DNA of 64,000 nucleotides from Ectocarpus siliculosus (Eukaryota; Sar; Phaeophyceae; Ectocarpales; Ectocarpaceae): assembly GCA_000310025.1 (NCBI GenBank), contig FN649749.1, positions 1,300,894-1,364,893 on the forward strand, read 5' to 3'. The first letter of the stretch is position 1. Every line of letters begins with the position of its first letter. Shown piece after piece: positions 18,729-30,197 of this stretch. The notes beneath the pieces were generated by a model, which saw only the letters and a program-made list of their open reading frames with translations, was not told the DNA's origin and ran no database searches. A program made the position numbers and the translations under genes.

Positions 18729-21700
18729 TTAAAAGGCCCACATTCTGCCTAGTCGTGGCTTCGGGAAAGGCTTCCTGGCGTCTCGGGCCTGCTTAATGAA
18801 CTCCGCGCCCTCCGTCGAAGCGAAAAACCCGAACTGGTTGAACTCGTCCGTCAGCTCCATGGCCACGATGACGTCTGGCATGTTGAACACCTGGGTGTGC
18901 CAGTCGCGACAAGCCAAGCGGTTGGTTGTGTCCAGGAAGCCAGGGGCTGGGGTTAGGGAGAACAACGGATAAAACAAGCCTCGATACAGCCAAGCATCAT
19001 CACACTGTAGTGCAAACGTGCCAGTGACATGAGTCCTTCCAACGCAAAGAAGCTGTGCGACGCCTGCAAACATACTCGTGGTCTGGGGGGGTGAAGTCTG
19101 AAATCCGCAGGGAGAGTAGGAGGATGGGCCGACATCCCAGGCAAACGTACTCGCTGCCCAGCGTAATCTAGGAATCAGATCCACAAACAACATTTTTCCC
19201 AATGCTGCCGACGACCATACAATCCGATGGAACGCCGGAAAAACCTCGATATCTCGAGGCGGGCGCGTAGGTCGGGATGGGCATGAGTGAGACGCAGACC
19301 GGTCTAGCAAAAGGCTGACACGACACCATTTTACGCGGTCACCAGGCAGAAGGCGGCGAAGAAAAAAACGGCAAACACAACGCAAATGCAATACCGGAAC
19401 CGCCTGTCTACCGAACGAAAACCACAAGGAGTGAATAACCGCCTCCCCGACAAGCGGACAACGGATGCCATCGCGGACATTCCTGAGCAGAAAATATACT
19501 GCGGGGGAGAAAACAGGTACTTCTACCGGAGCGACTCTCGGTCTGAGGGTTAGGCCCCTCACCGCAACCATTCATCAGATCGTGCCACGAATTTCGCACC
19601 AAGCCACATTTTTTGGGCAAACGTCACACGACACATGTATACAACGACGTCCACCATGTTTGAAGAGAGGCGGGCAGTACCTCCCGGCTTGTCCAAGACA
19701 ACTGACTCGCCCCCGCCCCGGGCATGAGATGCGTACCGCCGCACGTGACGCAGTTGATGCATGCGAACCGGTTGGACGGTTCACTTGGTGAGAGGCTGAG
19801 CGGTCCGGCGCAAGTGGCCCCCATCCAAACGCCGGTGGGAAAACATCACCAATGACTTGGGAGGGGCTGAAAAAAAAAAAAAACTATCAACATCACGAGG
19901 CAACAAAAAGGGCTTGGTTCTTCGTAACACTACGAAGATGGACGACACTTGACAGGGGTCACCCTCCGAGTTAACTTTCTCGCCAACGTTGCTTCCGGCA
20001 TGGCCAAGGCGTTGGAAAAAATCGACAGCAACGGGAGCAATAGGAGGGAGTGAGGCGCACCTTGACCGTCGGCTCTGCGGGCATATCTGGGTTCGAAGCG
20101 GCCGCCTTCTTCCAAGCCTCAACCAGGTCGGCCGGGTCCATGAAAAGCGGCTTCACCAACCCTCCATCCCGCTTAACCTGTCCCCGTCAGCGCAAGAACA
20201 AAGACGGTAGCAGGAGATGGTGACCGGACGGTCGGGAGATGATTTCCACGTGGTTCGGTTCGGGTGCTAGTCCACGCCGTTCTGTGCGTGTTTGACACAC
20301 CGGCCAAGGTCACACAGGAGCAAGGTAACCACTGGAGTTTTTTTACGTTCTGTTCTTAAGAGGGTATACAAGGTTCTCGAGGTCGAAGCCAAAGGGCGTT
20401 GTTTCTTCCAATCATACGTGAAGTCGATCGGCCCAGATGCACACTCGAAGAGTGAAGCAGAGGGGGTGGGTGCGGATACGAAACAGGCGAATTGCAACGA
20501 CCCACACACCAGTGGACGAGGCGTAGGGGCCGGGAAGCAAGCGATCGCGTGTGCCTGTTTCCCTTCTGAAAAGCCCGCAGCAACAAGCCAGGCCCGCCCC
20601 ATGATGTGTTTTCGAGGGTGGGGCGATTGATTCCAACCGCTACAGCAGTCACTACACGCCCATGCTTCAAGGTGAGCCGCAGACTTGTCTCCAAAATGTC
20701 AGAAAAATGAAGCAAAAAAGCGAGGCCACCTGCGGGAAAGTTAACCCACTGGGTACAGTAACATTATCGCGACGCACTCAGACACTCAAACCAACCCCTA
20801 CAACACCGCGAAGGGAAGACTGGGGGGTCACCAACCCCCCTCCCCACTTGCGAGTTGCCGAACACCTCACAGCACTTCGCGCTTGGTGATGTACTACTCT
20901 GGTCCGGTGAAAACCCCGCGCGCTCCGTCCCCGGTTTGAAGGGATGCGAGGTCAATGGTCTAACGACTACCATGCACGACTGTGAGCGCACCCCCCCCCC
21001 CTGCGGTGGGCCCCCTTACATGGGGGGCGTAACTCCCAACCAACAAACTCAGCAAAAACACCGGCGGCGAAGGAGTGTGATTCCGGGCAACTGTTGCTCC
21101 CACGCCTTCCAGGGAAGAAACGCCACCCGACAGCTTCAGGATAAAACCCCAAGCGTACCACCCTCACCTCCAAACCCTCTACGTAGAACACCGGGACGTC
21201 GATGTTCGCGGCGGCGGGGCTGACGTCCAACCCCAGCCTTCTCGCCTTCTGGAACGAGTGCATGTCCGGCTCTAGCTTAAAGTCCATCCTCTCGTCCACT
21301 CCCTCGTCATTCTGGTACCTGAGGGTACGGCCGGGGGTCGCAACCTTTAGGGGGTGGCGAACTGTTCACAAGCCCCGCCACGATTGAGGGGGGTGTGTGT
21401 ACTCATAGTCGTGCGTGCGGCCACAAATCGTGGAATTGTGCTCGCCACAGAAACGGAGAGTGGGAACGCGCCCCTAACTCGTGCATTGAATTTTTCGGGA
21501 GCCGCACACGACAAGGGAGCTCCCCCGGATGGACACAGTTGTTGCATGATTTCATAGAAGTTGGCCCTTCCAGCGGTAGATAGCACGATGTGGGAGAGTC
21601 GTCGAACGGGAGGCCGCCTTTTCGCGGGATACCGCAAGTTAAACTGCACCCTGGGTGTGCGAAGCTTGAGTGTTGGGTGGAACTCCTACCTCTCGTCTCT

Positions 21701-24700
21701 CGGGTGCATGCAGCACTACCACAAAAGACTAGCCGCACTAACTGAGGGCCGTACTAGCCGCACTAACTGAGGGCCGTACTAGCCGCACTAACTGGGGGCC
21801 GTTGTCGGTGATTCTGAAGCGGGGATTTGCACTATAGGGGGTCCCGTACCCAACACAAGTCTCTAAGCCACGCCATCAAAAACGGGGAAAAAGTCCTGAT
21901 AGAGGATAGAGGGCTAGGTTGTTCCTAGGGATCAAAGTGACGGCGCCGAGATGGGACTTAACTCGCCCTCCCAACCTTTTTCGTCTGCTGGGAACGCCAA
22001 CTACCGAAACGTACTATAGACTTGGGACCTACCTCTCTGCCGACCCAAAGTCAAAGCTCATTCTTCGGCACAAAAGAGTTCCAACAACATACGGAACGAT
22101 CACGGATAGTCCCCAAAGAGACATCTCCAACCCTATCGACGCTTGCACCCCCCGTGGGAGCCAGCGGCGAAAAAAAACACCACCACCAGACTGGACTTGA
22201 GCGCGTGGAATACAACAGAAGAAGCGGTCGCACTGACACCCAACGCCAACAACAACAACAGCAGTAGCATCGCGCCGGCAACTCACCCGGTCAGCTTCGG
22301 CCCCGCCTTCACCATGCCGTAGGCCTTCTCCATGCTCACAACAAGAATGCGTGCTTCGTTCTGGTAAGTCGATTCCTGCACCATCTCCATAAGCATCTCC
22401 TTCGCATCGTCGACGTTCGTAAAGAAAACAGCCATCTAAGAGAGGCAACACACGAGGGAGTGTTCGGGGAAAAGGCGAAAAAATTATCACAAAATGCTTC
22501 CCGAATCATGTGTGCAACCGACAGATGCAGTCAATGGTAACGACTCCAAGCAAACGGATGCAAAAGCGACATGTGCCGACGGCAACATTTTTCTTCGTCC
22601 TTGATCGACTGAAATCGCGCTCCTCCAATCATGCCGTATAGATCCGAGCTATCAGTATCCACGTCAAGCTTCCAGCTGCTCCAACAATAACACAATCGTT
22701 CCTTTGGTGGTATGTGTCAGTTCGTTGTACTCGTTGTCGTAACGGCAACCACAAATCATTGCTTGGGGTGTCCTGAGCAAGTAGCTATGAACAGGAAGCT
22801 TCATTAAGGTGTTGGGGAGGCAGGCGCCGGGTAACCTTCGACGGTATTTCTGTGCCCTGGTTGTGCAGTGTTCTCGGCTGCTAATCCCTAAACCGGCACC
22901 CTTCGTTGTCGGTGATATAGTAAATAGTGTTGGACAGGACTTATTAGCCCTGTCCAGAAAAGGAGCGGCCTAGACTATCTGTCGTTGACTTCTATTGGCT
23001 TGCGGACCCTTCGGATCGATATTTCGTGTACCTTTCTTGGGTACGTTAGCCTGTGACCCACGGGACGACCCCGTCAAGTGTTGACCAGTACGGACAGTAG
23101 AAGGTAGTAATGTGAAGACAACAACAACAAAAGACTCAGCACCATCCACCGAGGTCGAAGTGCTTTTAACGCAAATAGGTCACGCGCCAAATACTGCGGT
23201 GGAGGTCGGGTGGCAGAATCTCGCGCCTTGAGGAAATGCAATGCTGCATATGCATACCACCATGGTAAATGGTTCCCACAACCAGGTAGTAGTACACAGG
23301 GTGGTCACTTGCAGGAAGGATTTGATTCGACAACAAGGGAGTGCGTTTCCGGTCCGGCATCTTGGTTTGTTATGCGGTTTGCCAAACAGCGAGCGAACGC
23401 TTAAAGGTGATACTTTGTAGCGCGGGTGTCTCTGACATTACTTCAAAAGTGTGCTATTGGCTTGTCAACGTTCACGCCAAGCTCTCAAACTGCAAAATAG
23501 AGGATGCTTCTTTGTGATGGAGTCGAGAGTCGGAGCGCCAGGTCAGCCGTATATATTCGTACTAAACCGAACATCGGAGGGTACGCTGCAAGCACGAAGC
23601 GGCTCAAATGCTACTGTTAATAGCCGTTTCATAGCTGCTACATACCTCTTGGAGCACATCGCAACAGCATATTACGGAGGGTAAACGGATCATGAACGGG
23701 GTGCAAAGCTGCAACGGCCATGCCTGTGTGGGGGCAGGCACCCTTTGAAGGCGCACAGATAGATCCAGCTCTGTTTCACTGCCGGTCATTCAGCGCCGGC
23801 AACGTTGTAAACCTCTTTACACGACATGATTGACACCGCGTCAGATTTTCACCGAGAAATCTGCGCGATGCGTGCATCGTCGAGTGCAACTGCTGTGCTG
23901 ATACACAGCAAAAGTAGGCAGTGCAAGTGCTGCCACCGTCCATCTCTGTGTGTTGGACGTGTGCTATTGTGGGAGTACATGTAGCAAGGGATGAGATCAA
24001 CCGAACGATTTGTGAGCCGCATAGCAGCAGTAGACGCCCACACAACGCCGGCCAGATCAATGCCAATTACTCTTTTCTATGATAGAGATGGTTTGGTGGT
24101 GTCATATTAAGAAAAATAAAATAAAAATCATGAACTCATCCTCCGCTCCAAACATGATGGATGCGGCACCTATCGCTCCGCCCCTCCTCGTAGCTTTGAA
24201 CATACCTGCGGTTCGCCCGGTTCCGTCGGCGAAAGGTAGGGCGAGCCCTTCTTGTTGGTCACCATGAAGGCCGGGAGGTTTGCCAGCTTCTCCTCCACGG
24301 TGCGCTTCTCGAACGGCCTGAGCACAGAGGCTTCCGCTGACTCCATAGCGGCCGGAATCGACACCACCACCGCAGCGCCATCGCGGCTGTTGAGCCTGTG
24401 CTGCACATCGGCAGACATGCCCGACAGCGCGGTCGCCCCCACTGTGAAAGTCGCCAGGGAGGCTGCCCCGCGCGCGAGAGACCTGCGGGCCCCTGCCCAC
24501 CGCCCCTTCCCCTCCCGCGCGGCATCGGCAGGAGGACAATGGTCATCCTCTTCCGCCCCTCTTGCTGCTGCCGCCGCCGCCGCCGCCGCTGCTAACGGCG
24601 GCGGAGGGGCTCGTCGAGACCGTCGGTTGTTCGTAGCCGAGCACGTGTACGGTTGTTGCTGTTGCTGTCGAGAGGTCGCTCCTGCTCGCAAGGAAGAAGG

Positions 24701-24796
24701 ACAGGAGGCGCCACTTGGCGCCACGAAGGCCTGAGCTCCCTTTGCTGCTACCACCGCCGTGGCCACGGCGGCGAGCGCTCTTCCGGTGGGCCTCAT
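18729..24796 (-). CDS. TIC22: TIC22-like plastid protein import component
   Basis: Five exons with matching phases: 24796-24206, 22435-22287, 21318-21168, 20177-20061, 18890-18729, giving 389 aa. The family works in the plastid intermembrane space, helping preproteins pass between outer and inner envelope translocons. The N-terminus has a hydrophobic signal-like segment (ALAAVATAVVAAKGAQ) followed by AFVAPS, the Phe-containing junction typical of bipartite plastid leaders in red-lineage secondary plastids. A Gln/Ala/Arg-rich transit-like stretch follows. The Tic22 core starts near residue 170 (LANLPAFMVTNKKGSPYL), then AVFFTNVDDAKEML, LVVSMEKAYGM, F.LEPD, DVPVFYVEGLE, PLFMDPADLVEAW and a C-terminal AMELTDEFNQFGFF segment. 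Introns run 1.0-1.8 kb. It is divergent from PYM. The last acceptor (ACACCCAG) has a weak pyrimidine tract but gives the only open phase-0 frame. Confidence 0.9.
20866..21003 (+). repeat. Partial copy of dispersed repeat ending in a C-run
   Basis: This lies in intron 3 of the TIC22 gene. It shares ACCTCACAGCACTTCGCGCT, a GGTCCGGTGA block and GATGCGAGGTCAATGGTC followed by TAACGACTAC with the repeats at 37.4-37.6 kb and 49.1-49.3 kb. It ends in a C homopolymer like those copies. Confidence 0.75.
21727..21802 (+). repeat. 26-bp unit, three tandem copies
   Basis: GCCGCACTAACTGAGGGCCG followed by TACTA is repeated three times with one substitution (GAGGG to GGGGG in the last). It lies in intron 2 of the TIC22 gene and has no coding role. 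Confidence 0.85.
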
Positions 24797-25002
24797 GATC
24801 TATATTTCGCACCTGCTGACTGCTTTTGCGTCCCGGCTGCGCGAGCCAGCACGGAGCATGGAGGGGTACTACATGAGAGGGGGCGCACAAAGGAGAATGA
24901 TGGGGGGCCTTCGTTTTTTCTAGACTGGGGGGCAACATCAATCCAATTGAATTTGATTGTTCTTTGTCGCTGCGTGTCTCCTCCATCCACCTCTAAAACA
25001 CG
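24797..25002. promoter_or_regulatory. Compact bidirectional promoter region, TIC22 / PYM
   Basis: Only 206 bp separate the start codons of the divergent TIC22-like and PYM genes, so both promoters and 5' leaders must lie here. The stretch contains AATCCAATTGAATTTGATTG (24940-24959), with a CCAAT-type box on the plus strand and an ATTGAAT/ATTGG-like sequence on the other. No TATA box is evident. Confidence 0.6.
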
Positions 25003-27451
25003 ATGGCCAGTGCTGTGCCTATCGGGGCGGTTGCTAAAGAGAACGGGGATGTGGTGCTCCCCGCCACACAGCGTCCAGATGGTACCTGGCGCAAGGAACG
25101 GCGAATAAAGAAGGGCTACATCCCGCAGGACGAGGTAGCCAAGTTCGAGACGCGAGGGACACAGGTGCGACGGCCGCTGTGATATGTACCTGCCTGCTGT
25201 TGCTGAGCACAGAGTCGTACGCAGCGATAGGCCACAGAAGAGTGTAAAGTACACTCCGCGGTACTTCAACCCCTGCTTGCCGGCTTTTTGCCTTGACTGC
25301 GGACTACCGGCTCTTTTCAGCAACCAACTCTACTGTGGTTGCATTAGATACCACCCCCCCCCCCCTCTGCTTCACCGATTGCGCGTCCTCCGAAATGGCG
25401 GCACTGCGGGCTTGGAATCGTCTCGTGGAGATGTTTTCAATAACGTTTAATTTGGAGGTTTTGGTATCCTCGTCGTCGTGGAGAAATCGGGGTTTGAAAC
25501 TCGGCCCACCAGGGGATGATATATCGCGTATATATGCCACCAGGGGATGATATATCGCGTATATATGCAACCTTGCAGATTCGGCCGCAAACGGCAGGAT
25601 TCAAATGTGTGCTATGCCAGAGCCAATGTATTCATTTCTATCCACAGAAAAAGGGCCCAGGATGAACAATGAATTCATAGTGGACTGAATACTTGATGGC
25701 CATCCTGTGTTTTTGCTGAAGTCTCCAGCCAACAGCGATATCTCCTCTGTGGGTATGTACCAGTCTACCGGTACAGACTTTCATTTTTCGTATTTTGCTC
25801 CCCCATTGCGCACAAAAAGCTCGTGCCATGGCAACAATCATGGAAGCGTACCGCTGCATCGTTGTTCATATTGGTGTCGTCGGTGTAGGATGTTGAGGAG
25901 GAGAGGGTTGTGAGTTAAGTGGACACCTGTTGGGTGCCAGCGTGTTGCTTGAACAGCTGATGCCCGCCGGCAATAAACAATCCACGCCTGGCCGACGTTA
26001 CTGAAATTTTACAGCCGCCCGTTCGTGTTCCTGTTGAACCAACGTACTAATGATCTCTTGAATCTTGTTTCCACAGCCTTGTGCATGACGATATATTGCC
26101 ACTCCGCATCAAATGTACTCTGCCCAGTAGAGTATCGAACGCAGAAAACACGCCTGCCGTGCGGCGTGTCATTGATACGAAGTTATCGCTACGTTGTACA
26201 TACAGTCGTGGCACCAGATCATGCCACGTCATGTACGATGCGATATTAACATCCAACTTGTTGCACGACAATAACTCCTTGGCTTGTCTCAAGGAGCAAA
26301 GGTTGCGGCTTGTCCCCAGCAGCGTTGAAGAATATCTTCTTGCTCGCCCTCAGACTCACGCTCGTTCAAACGCCAAGCGAACGACCACCCCCCCCCCCGC
26401 CGTCTCTCACGCACGCTCGCCCCCAGAACCAGAAGTACCTGAAAAATCGGCTTCCCCCGGGCATGGCTCCAGAGTCCGCTTCCGAACCCAACAAGCCTCT
26501 CACGGCAGCGCAAAAGAAAAATCAGGCTCGGGCCGCTGCACGCAAGGCGAAAAAGGCGGCGGAAAGGGCCGCGTGTGTCGGCGACGACGACGACAACGAC
26601 GACGACCAAGATGGTGTCGAAACCGCCGCTAAGGCACTGGGCGGGCTGAAGGTTTCTGCGGGAGGCGGTGGTGCTTCCGGAGAACAAACAGCGTCGGAGC
26701 CGTTGGACTCGGCGAGAAAGGTACCATGTGATGCATTTTTTTTTTCTACCATCCCCAGCATTGACCGCGGTCACAAAGTACACACCCGGGGCCCTTGAGT
26801 GTGCGGTGGTTGTCGGCGACATTTTGGGGGGGCTTTGGTCGACTAGCTACAGGTATTCTGGTAGTTTTTAGTACGTGTCGTCCGGGGCGCTTTCTTTTTC
26901 GTCGCGAGCCTTTCTTCACAGCATGCATGCTGCCGCGGGCGAAAGCACTTGACAGCAGTGTCCATCCACCTCGCCCCACGTTTGACTTACATGCCAGTAT
27001 CACCGCTTAGGTTTGACCAACACAACACCCCCGTGCATATCGGCATCCACGCATGGGACACTCCGGGGATTTGCCCAACACGACAACCCCCATCTACGAT
27101 CGCATCCACGCACGGGATGCTCCCGCATGAAACCGTCGAGCACGATTTCCTGTGAGCCCTGGTCGGCTCGCGGGATTCAGCGCTGAAGAGACCGCCCCCT
27201 GCGCCACCACCTTTGCCTGCGCCGGTTGCCGCACGCTACACGCCCTGCCGTGTGCCACCTCCCGCCCTCCACGCGGTACCGCACCCCCCCGTATGGCTCT
27301 GCGTGCCGCGCTACAGATAAAAGCGCTCAACAAGAAGATCAGACAGGTTGAGGAGTTGGAGGCGAAGGTGACGTCGGGGGAGGTGGTTCCTACCGAGGAG
27401 CAGCGACAGAAGCTGGCGAGGAAGCCAGCCCTGGTGGCCGAGCTGGCGGAG
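25003..27451 (+). CDS. PYM1: PYM homologue (partner of Y14 and Mago), exon-junction complex recycling factor
   Basis: Exons 25003-25164, 26427-26720 and 27317-27451, all phase 0 (197 codons). PYM binds the Mago-Y14 core of the exon junction complex and the ribosome, and removes the complex from spliced mRNA during translation. Exon 1 has the diagnostic N-terminus ([14 protein letters not shown], then [14 protein letters not shown]), the Mago-Y14-binding region. Exon 2 continues [10 protein letters not shown] and has a basic helix ([16 protein letters not shown]) before an acidic patch DDDDNDDD. Exon 3 has the C-terminal helix ([19 protein letters not shown] then [15 protein letters not shown]) that in the family contacts the small ribosomal subunit. 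After this a GTGAGAG donor suggests one more short exon. Otherwise the frame reads through to a stop at 27619 with a non-conserved tail. Confidence 0.9.
25506..25568 (+). repeat. 31-bp direct duplication in PYM intron 1
   Basis: CCACCAGGGGATGATATATC followed by GCGTATATATG occurs twice back to back. It is a recent tandem duplication and noncoding. Confidence 0.85.
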
Positions 27452-30197
27452 GTGAGAGAAATTTTGGGGCGTGTCGAGGGCCTCTCGTGGCGTTGTGCCT
27501 CTTGCGCAATCGCAGGAATCGTTTCGTCTATCGTCGCCGTTCTAGTCAGCGCGGGGTCTGGAGGTGCCCGGCGGCAGTTCAACCTTGGGTGTGCTGCACT
27601 TAACCATTGGAGTCAGTAACTGCAAGACCAGCCACAGGTCGCCTTGACAAAAGAAAACGGATACAACTATGTGTTTTTTTGCCTGAGTGATTGGGCTATA
27701 ATGCGGACCCCGCGTTAGCTCTGGTCCACCTCTCCTGTGGCATCTTCGACTCTTGAGAGAGCCGTCCGTTTGGGGCGTGTCGTGTCCTGTCCTTTTGATG
27801 TTGGGAGCAGTGGTACAAGTATTTGGGGGCTGCGTTTCCGTACAAGATGGTACACTATACCGCCGTATCGATTTACTACCCAGTTACGTTCATAAGCGAT
27901 TCGATACATGTACATGCAGACATACGTCTCCCCCAACGAACACCCAACCGACAGCTTGCTTGGATGGACCTTAGAATGTGTGCCATCGGACGTACACCCT
28001 CCCACCGTGCCCTTCATTCACGCCCCCCCCTCCCCTCCCTCTGCGTGCTTGGCGACGCCTTCCCAACGTGCGGTTAGCTCCAAGCATAGAGGTGGGAGCC
28101 GGGAGGGCTAGCCGGGACAAGACCCAAAGGAGACCGGTCATGACCTCGCGGAGCGGTTGAAAGTTCGGCTGTTGTCATCTGGGGAAAAGCTTCTTCGCCG
28201 TTAGGAAGTGCAAGGAACTTGATAAACAAGCACACACGGCTGTCAAGTTCTTTCCCTGTCCCATTGGTGCTCGGTGCTGCTCCAGCCGGGCTGTGTGCAG
28301 GCCATCGTGTTCAGTTTCTCGTACACGCGGATGCCTACGTATGTAGGCCCAGGGTGCATGTGGATCCCTGAATCTCTCGAGGTTGTGGCATGTTGTGGTG
28401 GTCACCGTGTGGTTCCTCGAAGTCTGGGCTGAAGCCCCATGGGGAGTTAGTTCTACCGCGTGGTGGGCGTTCTTAGTGAAGAATAAGAATAACGAGAAAA
28501 CGCTTGAGGGCAAACTCGCGAAAGAGTTCGTTCGAACGGCTGGAAATCTTGTTCGGTTTTTTAGTGGGACTGTGTGCTGTGCCCGCTCTTTGGGGGCAAC
28601 AAGCAAGGACATGTGGGATAGGTGAAGGATACCTAGTGTACAGATGTCGCGTAGCGTCAAGAGGCACTGAGTGGTGGGTAGTATCTTTAATTTGTCTTGT
28701 ATCGAAGGATTCCGTGACCGCGACCTGAGGCTCTGTGCATTCAGCGACATTTTAGATACAGGTAGACTACAAGCGGTTGTGGCAGTCCCTTTTGTTTTTG
28801 CAGCTGGGGGGCTCTATGAACTTGGGGCTTCTGTCGTAAATTGTGACTGCTCCAACCGCTGCTTTGCGAAGGACTTCGGTTTGTCGCGTCTTGTGAGCTA
28901 CGGTTGATTTCCGAGAGTGCGTGGCAGGGTGGCAGTTGCGCGTCACAATCGGACGTGCGGTACGTAGCTGGCTTGGACGACAGTTTGGCCACCCCGCATT
29001 TTTGTGGTGGTACGCAATCAATCGTTGTTGGACCAGGACAAGGCACATCCGAGGATAGGCGTGGTTCTTGAAACGAAACAACTCCGGACCTGATTTGACT
29101 CCCTTCCGGATCTATTGTTTTTGCATCAACATCGGACAGCCGAAATTCACCCGATATGTTTGAAAGACACGTCTGGATTCCCTGTGGCTGAAGTGTACCA
29201 AAAGGTGTTCTAGAATCGTTCGCGCCACCGCCAACGGTTTAACGGTTTATAGTGTGATCCCCACCACCAATGTGAGCGGCCGTTCCGCCACCACAACACG
29301 TGATAACCCGTGATAACCCAGTGCTGTGAGAGAATCCCTTGCACGTTGCAAGCGTTTTCCAGGATTCCAGGGGGTGTTCCCTCAGTAGTTGACAATGCGC
29401 AAGAGTGCATTTATAGTACACACCGAAGTGTCGTCTACCGCCGCACGCCGCAAGCAATGCCAAGTCATTTTCTGGCAGCCTATTCCTCAAACACAATAAA
29501 CCGAAATTTCGCGACAAAAACACCGACGCTCGCGAATAATCCTATCCTGGTTGTGATAGGCAACCTATCCGGCCGAAAAATACGATGAGGGGGAGACATA
29601 TCGAACAGAAACCATTCTCCAGACGGCAAACAAGAAACTACATCTCCAAGGAGATACCTGCCGCCTGCGTACAATGAACCGCGCTAGTATTCTAGTGTTT
29701 ACAAGCCAACCACCACGCGTGAGGATCCGCTCGTTCTTTCGTATGTGGACGACTGCCCCGACGGTTTCCTAACCTATCATGCTATCAAAGAGAATCACAA
29801 AATTACGAATCTGCCGAAAAAACTACACTTGCCAAAAACCAATGGAACGCAACACAGCAGTTTTCCTAACCTATCATGCTACCAAAGAGAATTACAAAAT
29901 TACGAAACTACCCCCAGCGCAAAATGCACTTGCCAAAAAACAATGGAACGCAACACAGCAGGACAAATTCAAAAACCATCAAGCACCAACGGGCTTTCAA
30001 CAGAAATCATTTCGCCGTTATGGGAACCCCGTTGCGTCGTCCTACCCGTCAACCTCGAACTTCACCGAGTACACGTCCAAGAGAAACCCCCAGGGGGGGG
30101 TGTTGTACGGGTCTGTGTGAGTGTGCTGCGCTTCACATTCCCCCTGGCGGTTATCCAAGGGCTACGGTACCACAGCAGTAATTGTCGATGCCGTTGC
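27452..30197. other. No gene recognised; one ~98-bp duplication
   Basis: About 2.7 kb between PYM and the first Mpv17-family gene. No exon chain is recognised on either strand. It may contain a last short PYM exon. At 29765-29861 and 29862-29962 a ~98-bp unit (CCTAACCTATCATGCTA..., ending ATGGAACGCAACACAGCAG) is tandemly duplicated. Confidence 0.5.
29765..29962 (+). repeat. ~98-bp tandem duplication
   Basis: Two diverged direct copies share CCTAACCTATCATGCTA, AGAGAAT(C/T)ACAAAATTACGAA, CACTTGCCAAAAA and CAATGGAACGCAACACAGCA. It lies just 3' of the first Mpv17-family gene. No function is seen. Confidence 0.8.
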
